Assembly (NCBI GenBank): GCA_031264885.1
Contig: JAISDM010000271.1
Location: forward strand, 1 to 13,402
Length of the DNA: 13,402 nt
From: Peptococcaceae bacterium
GTDB lineage: Bacteria > Bacillota > Peptococcia > DRI-13 > UBA5745
Direction: 5' to 3'
Shown: in pieces, positions 5,775 through 12,883 of the stretch
Layout of the letters: the number at the start of each line of letters is the position of its first letter
Position numbering within the stretch: the stretch's first letter is position 1
The notes under the pieces: model-generated
The model's database searches: none
What the model was told of the DNA's origin: nothing
What the model saw: only the letters and a program-made list of their open reading frames with translations
Translations under genes and position numbers: made by a program

Positions 5775-5795
5775 TAACGGAATCGACATCCGTTA
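5775..5795 (-). terminator. Hairpin directly after the AraC-family gene
   Basis: TAACGGA (5775-5781) and TCCGTTA (5789-5795) form a 7-bp stem with a 7-nt loop, abutting the stop codon at 5796. No T-run follows in the minus direction, so at most it is a weak terminator or transcript end. Confidence 0.3.
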
Positions 5796-6638
5796 CTATT
5801 CTTTCACGATAGGAAACCACATCTCATAATTAAAGTTTTCCTTCGGCATATCCGCGTCAGGATACACCTCAACGTCAGGAATTGTCTCATCCGCGCGTCT
5901 GTAACCCGACGACGGAAGCCACTCTTTCCAGAAACGGGAATGAAGCTCCAAAAAATCCCCATCCTTTTCGAGAATCGCCCATGTCGCCGCCGGAACAACG
6001 TACTTTACAAGCCCCTCCGGTACGGTGTTTGTGGTCGCGACGGCGATGTAGTAGTCAAACTCATGGCTGTCGCCGAAATCGGCGCATACCCCCACGAACC
6101 ATTTTGGATCGGCGTTTGCCAATGACCGCAGCTTGTCATAGGTTTCCTTGGGCGTTTCCTCCCAAAAGCCCGGAAGCATATTTTCCGTGTCGTTTCGGAA
6201 AGTTTTTTTGATGCCTGCAACTGTAAACGCGGATTTTTTCTCGATTCTGATTTTCATTTCGGTATCTCCCTTTACATTTATTTGGAGAGAAATGCGCGGA
6301 TAGGTAACAAGCGGAATTTTTCGGCTTCGCGCGTATTGCGGAGACACCTTATGCTGATTTTGAAATGCCCTGTTGAACGCCGTGGGCGAAGAATAGCCGT
6401 ACTTTAACGAAATATCGATTATTTTCGCGTCGCTGTTCTGCAATTCCAGAGCGGCAAGGGACAAACGCCGCCGGCGGATATATTCGCTTAACTGTATGCC
6501 GGTAGTGCTGAGGAATATATTTGAGAAATTGTTAAGAGAACATAAGGCCAGCCGCGCCGCCTGTTTTAAATCAATGTCAGCGGCGATATTCTCCTCAATA
6601 TAGTCAAGCGCGCGGTTCATTCTCGTTGTCCAATCCAT
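5796..6638 (-). CDS. AraC-family regulator with GyrI-like effector domain
   Basis: The 280-residue protein starts with the two helix-turn-helix motifs of AraC proteins (residues about 8-106): ARLALCSLNNFSNIFLSTTGIQLSEYIRRRRL and the diagnostic IIDISLKYGYSSPTAFNRAFQNQHKVSPQYAR. A GyrI-like/AraC_E_bind small-molecule domain follows (about 128-280). It begins MKIRIEKKSAFTVAGIKKTF, includes WFVGVCADFG and YYIAVAT, and ends YEMWFPIVKE. The order is that of Rob/BmrR-style multidrug or stress sensors with the HTH at the front. The frame opens 19 codons earlier, but the ATG at 6638 has a strong AAGGAGGGG site. The terminator of the upstream gene ends only about 30 bp before this start, so its own promoter is not obvious. 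The target is unknown; the neighbours suggest no drug pump. Confidence 0.92.
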   Translation of the reverse strand: MDWTTRMNRALDYIEENIAADIDLKQAARLALCSLNNFSNIFLSTTGIQLSEYIRRRRLSLAALELQNSDAKIIDISLKYGYSSPTAFNRAFQNQHKVSPQYARSRKIPLVTYPRISLQINVKGDTEMKIRIEKKSAFTVAGIKKTFRNDTENMLPGFWEETPKETYDKLRSLANADPKWFVGVCADFGDSHEFDYYIAVATTNTVPEGLVKYVVPAATWAILEKDGDFLELHSRFWKEWLPSSGYRRADETIPDVEVYPDADMPKENFNYEMWFPIVKE

Positions 6639-6670
6639 AGCAACCCCTCCTTTCAACAGGAATGATACCA

Positions 6671-6721
6671 AAAAAGAAAAACCCGTTCCTCTCATCTGTC
6701 ACCGAAATATGAGAGGAACGG
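6671..6721 (-). terminator. Intrinsic terminator of the stalk-domain protein gene
   Basis: A 13-bp perfect stem, ATGAGAGGAACGG (6709-6721) with CCGTTCCTCTCAT (6683-6695), has a 13-nt loop. In the minus direction it is followed by a T-rich run (plus-strand A's at 6671-6681). It lies 25 bp after the stop codon at 6746 and separates this gene from the AraC gene. Confidence 0.92.
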
Positions 6722-6745
6722 AGCATTATGACGTTCATCTTGCCG

Positions 6746-7630
6746 CTACTCGACCTGTAATTCCGCGGTCGTAAACATCTTACCCATGTAAACGCCTGTC
6801 ATAACATAAACACCGGGTTCCGTCAGCGGTTTTGACAGCTCGGCAAAAAAAACAGTGCGTACGTCACTGCTGCCCCTTCCAGGCTGCGATGAAACATTCC
6901 CGCTTAGCGAAAACTCGATTTCTATACCATTTCTCGTTAATTTCATATTTGAAAGAGCGGACACGGAAAAATCTTGCTGCTGGCCGCTAAAGAGAAAAGT
7001 AACCTCGGTACTTATCGGCTTGTCATGATCATCATAATAACCGGCCCAGTTTGAAGAAATGAGAAGATCAGGGTCCGCCGTCCGCCCAGGAGAAGGAGGA
7101 GAAGAAGATTCCGGCGGCGTACTGTTGACCGTAAGACCGCGCGCGCTGTCGAAGCGATACTCCCAGCCAAATTCATCTACGGCAAATCGCCAGGTCAGCG
7201 GGAAATAAGTGATGTCTTTATAAAGCAGCAAAGGATATTCTTCTTTGCTGTTATCAATTGTTTTTCCGTTAACACGAATGGAAAAAGCCACTGTCCGCGC
7301 AGTCGCTCTTTGTGGATTTCCTCCGGTCGTCTTCTGGTCAATATAGTTCCCGGCGACGCCGGTTTTTTTAATATCAAGCCCGGTTTCAGGGGTATAAGTG
7401 GATTCCAGGCCCAAGAATCGGCAATCATTGTACGTCATCGGGAAGTACGTTATATCCTTGTAAATAATTAAAGGATACTGTCTCGCGGTGTTATCAATTG
7501 GGACGCCGCTTAATGTAACATCAAATCCTGGCAGAGTAACCTGAACCGACGCGGCATACGCGGGCAGTCCAAATAAAAACAAACCTATGACCGATGCGGC
7601 GCATACTGCCGCGCGAATTATTTTTCTCAT
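6746..7630 (-). CDS. Secreted protein with tandem copper-amine-oxidase-N-type stalk domains
   Basis: The 294-residue protein has a Sec signal peptide (MRKIIRAAVCAASVIGLFLFGLPAYA, cleavage near residue 26). Two copies of the CuAO_N-like stalk domain follow, at about 36-89 and 116-169, each with the near-identical core DN-x4-YPL-(I/L)2-YKDITYFP-(M/L)T. These are the beta domains seen in many Firmicute secreted proteins; they are not an oxidase active site. A Pro/Ser linker (STPPESSSPPSPGR, 170-183) leads to a C-terminal beta-rich domain of about 105 residues (SSNWAGYYDDHDKP to TTAELQVE) that I do not recognise. The ATG at 7630 was preferred over one six codons earlier because GGAG and AAGGA sites precede only it. 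The gene lies 74 bp after hicB and ends in a strong terminator. A surface or wall-associated role is likely. Confidence 0.82.
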   Translation of the reverse strand: MRKIIRAAVCAASVIGLFLFGLPAYAASVQVTLPGFDVTLSGVPIDNTARQYPLIIYKDITYFPMTYNDCRFLGLESTYTPETGLDIKKTGVAGNYIDQKTTGGNPQRATARTVAFSIRVNGKTIDNSKEEYPLLLYKDITYFPLTWRFAVDEFGWEYRFDSARGLTVNSTPPESSSPPSPGRTADPDLLISSNWAGYYDDHDKPISTEVTFLFSGQQQDFSVSALSNMKLTRNGIEIEFSLSGNVSSQPGRGSSDVRTVFFAELSKPLTEPGVYVMTGVYMGKMFTTAELQVE

Positions 7631-7704
7631 TTTTCCTTCACTCCTCATTGATAGGCGCCCAGCGCCTTTGCGCTATCCTTTTCAGCGCAGGGAACGAGTA
7701 TAGC

Positions 7705-8139
7705 CTAAGCTTGGCGCCGTTCCCGCGGACGGGGATTGTCAGACGGGATTCGCAAATAATCTTTCAGCCCATTTTGCAAAATTGCTGAGAAGTTTACACC
7801 CGCGCGTTCCGCTTCAGCGTTTAGCCAGTACGGAATTGAGAGGGTTTTTTTCACCATCCGCGTGTTCGCCCGTTCGCGCACAGGTGGCATAAACGCTTCG
7901 ACGAGCATTATGACTTCGTTCTTTCCGTGTTCGACACGCCGCGCGTCGGATGGCTGGGGGATTTCTTCCCCATCGCGCTCCATTCCGCAGAGGTGCAGGG
8001 CGAGACAACTGTGCGCGCTTTGTACGGCTTCCTCCGTCGTGTAGCCGATAGGACAGCAGCCGGGCAGATCCGGGAACTCTACGGAGATCCCGTCGTCCGC
8101 GTAAAAAAATATCGCTGGATAAATATATGTGTCGGTCAA
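7705..8139 (-). CDS. hicB: HicB-family antitoxin (orphan), HicB fold plus ribbon-helix-helix
   Basis: The N-terminal half shows the HicB partial RNase-H-like fold, with TYIYPAIFFYADDGISVEFPDLPGC and GYTTEEAVQSAHSCLALHL. The C-terminal part has a ribbon-helix-helix DNA-binding motif, VKKTLSIPYWLNAEAERAGVNFSAILQNGLKDYL. This is the standard HicB layout: toxin neutralisation plus operator binding. The start is uncertain. An ATG at 8154 lacks any ribosome binding site. A TTG at 8139 has GGAGG at perfect spacing (8148-8152) and gives the usual short lead into YIYPA, so it was chosen (144 aa; 149 from the ATG). The toxin gene that should precede it is reduced to a remnant at 8187-8231. The protein itself appears intact and may still repress the promoter at 8256-8284. 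Confidence 0.87.
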   Translation of the reverse strand: MTDTYIYPAIFFYADDGISVEFPDLPGCCPIGYTTEEAVQSAHSCLALHLCGMERDGEEIPQPSDARRVEHGKNEVIMLVEAFMPPVRERANTRMVKKTLSIPYWLNAEAERAGVNFSAILQNGLKDYLRIPSDNPRPRERRQA

Positions 8140-8186
8140 TTCTAAAACCTCCATTTAGCGGATTGCAATCAGCCACTACGCAAATT

Positions 8187-8231
8187 TTATACCTGTATTT
8201 CAACCAATTCTTGCGACGAATAGCTTTTCAC
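8187..8231 (-). pseudogene. hicA: hicA toxin remnant, first 14 codons
   Basis: A GTG start with a good GGGAG site reads MKSYSSQELVEIQV and then stops. MKSYSS(K/R/Q)E is the typical beginning of HicA, whose family length is about 60-80 residues with an essential GSHH motif. That motif and everything after residue 14 are missing, and hicB begins within 50 bp. The gap to hicB (8155-8186) is too short to hold the rest. It is most simply an internal deletion of hicA. The promoter, operator and ribosome site were kept, so the remnant could still be translated as a leader peptide. Confidence 0.7.
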
Positions 8232-8255
8232 CAGCTCACTCCCTTTGCGGAATAG

Positions 8256-8284
8256 ATAATATCACGTAGATTTATACGTGTCAA
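8256..8284 (-). promoter_or_regulatory. hicAB promoter
   Basis: On the minus strand TTGACA (8279-8284) and TATTAT (8256-8261) are 17 bp apart, giving a strong sigma-A promoter 25 bp before the hicA remnant start. It lies 45 bp after the end of the large surface-protein gene. Confidence 0.82.
8263..8280. promoter_or_regulatory. Perfect dyad operator in the hicAB promoter
   Basis: CACGTA (8263-8268) and TACGTG (8275-8280) are perfect inverted arms with a 6-bp centre, filling the spacer and touching the -35 box. This suits a ribbon-helix-helix dimer pair such as HicB. Binding by this HicB is inferred from position. Confidence 0.7.
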
Positions 8285-8329
8285 GAATTTTTACGAGGTG
8301 TGGAATATGACTATAGAATCCCGCCCGTT

Positions 8330-11300
8330 TCAGGTCTGCGTCCGGGGTTCAGCTTGCCCGCGCGCCGGCTTAACGGTACTTTTTCTTTGTTTGATGATCC
8401 GTGTCCCAAGAACTGCCGCCGCGCCTGCCGCCAAGACCAATCCGATCATCGGAATGGAGAGAAGGCTTTCCGCCGCCGCGGGAACCGTCACCGGCACAGA
8501 TTCGGCGACGGGCGCAAGGGCTTCGCGGGTGGCCGTCCTTTGCAAAACGAAGTCAATGTCTACAGACTGTCCATCAAAGATTGCGCTGATCCTGTGGCTG
8601 CCTTCGGAGACCCTGTTCAGGCGCGCTTCCGGGATCGTCAGAATGGTGCTGCCGGAGCGGACTTCGTAATCCACGCCCCGTGCCCAGATCACTCCGTCGA
8701 AGTACAACTCCCGGAATTCCTCTATGGGAATGTCTATGCGCGCCTCGAAAGGCCCCGTGCCGTCATAATCAATGGCATAAGCGTCTGTGTTTCCGCCGCC
8801 TGCCGTTTCGTTGTTTTCATTATCTGTATCTACGGCCGCGACCGGAACCGGGGCCAAAACCGGCGCCGGGGCCGCGCTTGTGCCGGCGCTCTCGGACTGT
8901 TGGGTTAGAACGGATGCCGTTTGTACGCCGGTGTTTGCCATTTCTGTATCGGTATCCGCATCGGTGTCCGCGCCGGCGCCGTTCCTGTCGGAACCGGAGA
9001 CGCCGCCGTTCTCATTGACGCCGGCGTCAGCGCCTACGCGGTTATTCGCGCTGAGAGCGCCGCTTGCGCCGGAGCTGTTATTCGCGCCGGATCCACTGTT
9101 TGCGCCGAATCCACCGTTCCCCCCTGAATCGCTGTTTGCGCCGTCTGTGCCGGAATCGCCGGCAGGGGGCGCCGGCCGCCGCGGCGTGTCGGTGGGCTGC
9201 GGCGCGGAGTCTGTGGGCCGTGGCGCACCGGTCGGCTGCACCGCAGAATCCGTGGGCCCTGGCGCGCCGGTCGGCTGCGATGCGGAATCTGTGGGCCGTG
9301 GCACGTTGGTCGGCTGCGTCGCGGAATCAGTGGGCTGTGGCGCACTGGTCGGTTGCGTCGCGGAGTCCGTGGGTCGCGGCGCGCCAGTCGGCTGTGTCGC
9401 GGAGTCGGTAGGCCCTGGTACGCCGGTCGGCTGCGTTACGGAGCCTGTGGGTTGAGGCGCGTTTGTGGGTTGCGATGCGGAGTCAGTAGGTCCTGGCGCA
9501 CTGGTCGGCTGCGTCGCGGAATCAGTGGGCTGTGGCGCACTGGTCGGTTGCGATGCAGAATCCGTGGGCCCTGGCGCGCCGGTCGGCTGTGTCGCGGATG
9601 CGGAATCAGTGGGCCGTGGCGTGTTGGTAGGCTGCGTCGCGGACTCAGTGGGTCGCGGCGCGCCGGTCGGCTGTGTAGAGTCAGTAGGCCGTGGCGCCTC
9701 GGTCGGCCGCGTCGCGGAGTCCGTGGGCTCCGGCGCCTCGGTGGGCTGCGCCGCGCCGGTATCGGCATCCGGCAGATCCACGCGGAATCTTTGGGCGGCC
9801 ACAGTCTGTACGCCATAAATGCTGAATTCAGCCGCGGCGATATGTACCTGTCCGTCGTCCAAGCCCGGCAGCACCCGGGCCAGCAATGTGATCACCGTGC
9901 TGCCGGAACTGGCGGTATAATCCAGATACAGCGTCCGCACCTGTCCGTCGATCCAGAAATGAGTGAAATAAGGGTAGTTGTTGTCGTCCAAATCGACGAC
10001 GCCGTCCCGGTTTAGATCCGTGTCGGCGACCCGCAGAATCTGATCCGCCGCCGCCCGCACCCAATAATCCCCGTCGATGCCCGGAACGCCGGGCGCGCCG
10101 ATGTGCAGCGTAATATCATAGTCGTTGGTCACGGCCAGATCCGCGTCCGCAGGCGCCGTCACAGTCACCGTGATTTGCTGCATATCCAGCAAGTAACCCC
10201 ACACCTTTGAATATATCTCTACCACAAAGGTAAAAACGCCGGTTTCCAGAGGCGCGCCATAAAACTGCCCGCTGAGCATGGTCAGGCCGTCGTAGACATC
10301 GCCCTTCTCCATCAAGTTCAGGCCGTCGGGCAGCGCGCCGCCAACGACCGCAAACTCCAATTCCACATTATCGGGCATCATCGTCTCAATGATGTACTGA
10401 TAAGGTACTTTCAGCCAAATATCATCGTAGCCGGTCTTGGTCACACTGCCGTCAATCTCCGTAAGATTGACGCCGTTCACCTTCGCCCAGCGCGTGATAA
10501 AACTCCCTTTAACGCCATAGATGGTGTTCTTATCGGACAGCTCCGCGTCCGCCGGCAGCGTCGGCGCCGTTGAGAAATATCCCGCTCCCCCCACGGAGAT
10601 CACACTCATAGGCACATAAATATCCACATTGGGCGCCCCCGTGGTTTCCACAAGGAAATACAGAGGCAAATCCAACATACCGTCCTGAATGATGATTTCG
10701 GACAGAGCGGAACAATCCGCGAAAGCCCCGGCGCCCACGGCGGTCACCCCCGCCGGAATGACCACGCTGGTCAAACCGCCGCACTCATAAAACATCCCGT
10801 CGCCAATGACCGTCACGCCCTCCGATATCTTTACGCTCGTCAAACCGGCGCAATGGCTGAACGCCCCGTAGCCGATAACCGTCACGCTGTCCGGTATCTC
10901 CACATAGGTCAAACCGACACAATTACCAAACGCGCCCCCGCCAATGGCAGTCACGCTGTTTGGAATCTCTGCGCCGGTCAAACCATAGCAATCGTAAAAC
11001 GCGCCGTCGCCGATAACCGTCACACTGTCCGGTATTTTTACACCGGTCAAGCTGGCGCAGCCGGTAAACGCGAAGTCGCCGATAGCCGTCACACTGTCCG
11101 GTATTTTCACATCAGTCAAACCGGCGCAGTTCGCAAATACACCGCCGCCGATGGCCGTTACGCTGTCCGGAATCTCCACCTCGGTCAAACCGGCGCAGCC
11201 GTTAAACGCGTAGTCGCCGACGGTCGTTACACTGTCCGGAATCTCCACATAAGTCAAACCGGCGCAATGGGTGAACGCCCCCTCGCCGATGGCCGTCACG

Positions 11301-12724
11301 CTGTCCGGAATGATTACGCTGATTAAACTGACACACTCGTTAAACGCCATATAGCCGATGCTGGTTACGCTGTCCGGAATTGTTACACCAGTCAAACTAA
11401 CACAGCCGGTAAACGTATCCCTGCCGATGCTGGTCACTCCCGGCGGGATTTCCACGCCGGTCAAGCCGACGCAGCCGGAAAACGCAGTGTCGCCAATGGC
11501 GGTCACGCTGTTTGGCATCGTCACATCGGCCAAAGCGGCGCAATTGCTGAACGCGCCATTGCCGATAACGGCCACACCTTCCGGCAGCTCCACACCAGTC
11601 AAGCCGCAGGCGGCAAACGCCTCCCTGCCGATATCGGTCACCCCCGCCGGAATTTCCACACCGGTCAAACCGGCGCAGTTTTTGAACGCCCCCTCGCCGA
11701 TGACAGTCACACTGTCCGGGATCACCACATCGGCCAAACTGACGCAGCCCTCAAAAGCGGAACCGCCGACGGCGGTCACCCCCTCCGGAATCACCACGCC
11801 GGTCAGGCTTGTACACCCCCAGAACGCGGCGTACCCAATGCTGACGACGCTGTCCGGGATCTCCACGCCGGTCAAAGCGACACACTGGGCAAACGCCATT
11901 TCGCCGATGCCGGTCAGACTATTCGGCAGCGCCACGCGGGCCAAAGCGTTGCAATCGCAAAACGTCCTATAGCCAATGGCCGTCACCCCTTCCGGGATCA
12001 CCACGCCGGTCAAGCTTGAGCAGTACCAGAACGCGGCGTCCTCAATGCTGACTACACTGTCCGGAATCACCACACTGATCAAAGCGGCGCAATTATAAAA
12101 CGCGGAACCCTCAATGACAGTCACACCCTCCGGAATCACCACATCGGTCAAAGCGCCGCAATGGGCGAACGTCCTATAACTAATGGCCGTCACGCCTTCC
12201 GGGATCACCACATCGGTCAAAGCGCCGCAGCCCTCAAACGCGCCGCCCCCAATGCCGGTCACCCCCTCCGGGATCACCATCTCGGTCAAACCGACACAGC
12301 CGGCAAACGCCTCATAGCCAATACTGGTCACGCCTTCCGGAATCACCACGCCGGTCAAACTGCCGCAGTAGGCAAACGCGCCGTCCCCGACGCCGGTCAC
12401 GCTCTTGCCGTCGATCTCATAAGGAATAGCCACAACACCGCCGTCACCGCCGTAACCTGTGAGTATTACGCCGCCGTCAGCCCCGTCCTCCCATTCAAAT
12501 CCCGCGTCCCAGGCGTCCTGGGCGCTCATCGAAGTCGGCGTCGCCGCGTTTCCCGCCCCGGCCTCAGGCAGCAGCAGGATTCCCGCGTACCGTTCCGCGG
12601 CGAGATGGCCCGCGAACCCCACGCACACAAGCGCCGCGCATAAGCAGACCACCGTCCTGACAGTGAACCGCTTTTTTGATTCCTTCCGCCGCCTTAGATA
12701 TCTGCCGATTCTGCTCTCATACAT
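8330..12724 (-). CDS. Giant LRR_5 (BspA-like) surface protein with Pro-Thr repeat stalk and C-terminal membrane anchor
   Basis: The 1464-residue protein starts with a long basic N-region (RRRKESKKRF) and a hydrophobic signal or anchor helix (about 22-41). About 25 LRR_5 repeats of 23 residues follow (113-686), consensus G-x-x-AF-x-x-C-x-x-L-T-x-V-x-IP-(D/E)-(S/G)-VT-x-I. Next come a putative-Ig segment of He_PIG type (about 788-840, ALPDGLNL and GVFTFVV), an EF-hand/dockerin-like loop DTDLNRDGVVDLDD (about 901-914), 14-15 Pro-Thr units (about 992-1181), a Gly/Asn/Ser/Asp-rich linker and a second beta module (about 1321-1398). A membrane helix (about 1423-1443) precedes the basic tail IIKQRKSTVKPARGQ. 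There is no LPXTG motif. The start at 12724 has a GGGGAGG site; an ATG at 12757 has none at proper spacing. Adhesion or host/matrix contact is typical of BspA-like proteins, but the ligand is unknown. Confidence 0.9.
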   Translation of the reverse strand: MYESRIGRYLRRRKESKKRFTVRTVVCLCAALVCVGFAGHLAAERYAGILLLPEAGAGNAATPTSMSAQDAWDAGFEWEDGADGGVILTGYGGDGGVVAIPYEIDGKSVTGVGDGAFAYCGSLTGVVIPEGVTSIGYEAFAGCVGLTEMVIPEGVTGIGGGAFEGCGALTDVVIPEGVTAISYRTFAHCGALTDVVIPEGVTVIEGSAFYNCAALISVVIPDSVVSIEDAAFWYCSSLTGVVIPEGVTAIGYRTFCDCNALARVALPNSLTGIGEMAFAQCVALTGVEIPDSVVSIGYAAFWGCTSLTGVVIPEGVTAVGGSAFEGCVSLADVVIPDSVTVIGEGAFKNCAGLTGVEIPAGVTDIGREAFAACGLTGVELPEGVAVIGNGAFSNCAALADVTMPNSVTAIGDTAFSGCVGLTGVEIPPGVTSIGRDTFTGCVSLTGVTIPDSVTSIGYMAFNECVSLISVIIPDSVTAIGEGAFTHCAGLTYVEIPDSVTTVGDYAFNGCAGLTEVEIPDSVTAIGGGVFANCAGLTDVKIPDSVTAIGDFAFTGCASLTGVKIPDSVTVIGDGAFYDCYGLTGAEIPNSVTAIGGGAFGNCVGLTYVEIPDSVTVIGYGAFSHCAGLTSVKISEGVTVIGDGMFYECGGLTSVVIPAGVTAVGAGAFADCSALSEIIIQDGMLDLPLYFLVETTGAPNVDIYVPMSVISVGGAGYFSTAPTLPADAELSDKNTIYGVKGSFITRWAKVNGVNLTEIDGSVTKTGYDDIWLKVPYQYIIETMMPDNVELEFAVVGGALPDGLNLMEKGDVYDGLTMLSGQFYGAPLETGVFTFVVEIYSKVWGYLLDMQQITVTVTAPADADLAVTNDYDITLHIGAPGVPGIDGDYWVRAAADQILRVADTDLNRDGVVDLDDNNYPYFTHFWIDGQVRTLYLDYTASSGSTVITLLARVLPGLDDGQVHIAAAEFSIYGVQTVAAQRFRVDLPDADTGAAQPTEAPEPTDSATRPTEAPRPTDSTQPTGAPRPTESATQPTNTPRPTDSASATQPTGAPGPTDSASQPTSAPQPTDSATQPTSAPGPTDSASQPTNAPQPTGSVTQPTGVPGPTDSATQPTGAPRPTDSATQPTSAPQPTDSATQPTNVPRPTDSASQPTGAPGPTDSAVQPTGAPRPTDSAPQPTDTPRRPAPPAGDSGTDGANSDSGGNGGFGANSGSGANNSSGASGALSANNRVGADAGVNENGGVSGSDRNGAGADTDADTDTEMANTGVQTASVLTQQSESAGTSAAPAPVLAPVPVAAVDTDNENNETAGGGNTDAYAIDYDGTGPFEARIDIPIEEFRELYFDGVIWARGVDYEVRSGSTILTIPEARLNRVSEGSHRISAIFDGQSVDIDFVLQRTATREALAPVAESVPVTVPAAAESLLSIPMIGLVLAAGAAAVLGTRIIKQRKSTVKPARGQAEPRTQT
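9182..9748 (-). repeat. 39-bp minisatellite encoding the Pro-Thr stalk
   Basis: Fourteen full units and one partial unit of the 13-residue pattern QPT-x-x-P-x-PTDSAT are encoded by 39-bp tandem repeats. Two units depart in length but stay in frame: one of 12 residues (ending PTDST) and one of 15 (ending PTDSASAT). Such arrays can gain or lose units by slippage, changing stalk length. The G+C-rich array also opens long frames on the other strand, which are not genes. Confidence 0.88.
10667..12388 (-). repeat. 69-bp tandem repeats encoding the LRR_5 array
   Basis: About 25 tandem units of 69 bp each encode one 23-residue LRR_5 repeat. All except one keep the exact length; the twelfth (GREAFAACGLTGVELPEGVAVI) has 22 residues, lacking one after the conserved Cys. 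Units toward the C-terminal end share IPDSVT, while those nearer the N-terminus more often share IPEGVT, suggesting two expansion phases. Confidence 0.88.
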
Positions 12725-12785
12725 GCCGAACGACGCCTCCCCCCGACACCGCTTCATCCCTCACCGTATGGAAAATACTACTCAT

Positions 12786-12814
12786 ATTATAGTTATTCGT
12801 ATCCACCATCACAT
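12786..12814 (-). promoter_or_regulatory. Probable promoter of the LRR surface-protein gene
   Basis: A perfect TATAAT (minus strand, 12786-12791) lies 62 bp before the chosen start. The -35 hexamer at 17 bp spacing (12809-12814, ATGTGA) matches consensus at only three positions, so the promoter may need an activator. Confidence 0.5.
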
Positions 12815-12825
12815 TTTAGGGGGTC

Positions 12826-12843
12826 GGCGAATCGCGGTTCGCC
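12826..12843. repeat. Dyad GGCGAA-N6-TTCGCC
   Basis: A perfect 6-bp inverted repeat surrounds TCGCGG in the divergent promoter gap. It contains GCGAATCGC, the same core that ends the intergenic repeat units at 2823-2831 and 5635-5643. It could be an isolated repeat end or a regulatory dyad serving both promoters. Confidence 0.5.
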
Positions 12844-12853
12844 CATCTCTTAT

Positions 12854-12883
12854 CTTGCCAAATGGCAAGTAAGCGTCTATAAT
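12854..12883 (+). promoter_or_regulatory. Promoter of the AlbA_2 gene with overlapping dyad
   Basis: TTGCCA (12855-12860) and a perfect TATAAT (12878-12883) are 17 bp apart. The -35 box lies inside the perfect 16-bp palindrome CTTGCCAAATGGCAAG (12854-12869), so a dimeric repressor bound there would occlude it. A start point near 12890 gives a leader of about 35 nt. Confidence 0.72.

Noticed and set aside
5647..5829. A 60-codon plus-strand frame after the anti-sigma gene
   Set aside because: It lies in the intergenic repeat and runs into the 3' end of the AraC gene on the other strand; no ribosome site or family match.
7814..8203. A 129-codon minus-strand frame starting between the hicA remnant and hicB
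   Set aside because: It is out of frame with hicB, becomes a basic low-complexity shadow, and lacks HicA motifs such as GSHH.
8330..8480. A sortase (LPXTG) anchor at the C-terminus of the LRR protein
   Set aside because: The sequence before the membrane helix (VPAAAESLLSIPMIG) has no LPXTG-like motif; the helix and basic tail fit a simple membrane anchor.
8787..10015. Long open frames on the plus strand opposite the Pro-Thr region (including frames rich in repeated GCVAESVG-like units)
   Set aside because: They are mirror images of the 39-bp minisatellite in a G+C-rich gene. They lack ribosome binding sites, and the minus frame has signal/anchor, domain and linker logic that they do not.
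9182..12388. Regularly spaced repeats that could suggest a CRISPR array
   Set aside because: Units are contiguous, without unique spacers, have periods that are multiples of three, and sit in one long coding frame.
10853..12643. Plus-strand open frames opposite the LRR_5 array
   Set aside because: Their repeated units (such as RHTVRYFYTGQ) follow the same 69-bp period and are simply the complement of the LRR repeats.
12725..12757. The upstream ATG at 12757 as the LRR protein start
   Set aside because: Its purine-rich sequence abuts the ATG with no spacing; the ATG at 12724 has GGGGAGG upstream and gives a more typical N-terminus. The earlier start cannot be fully excluded.
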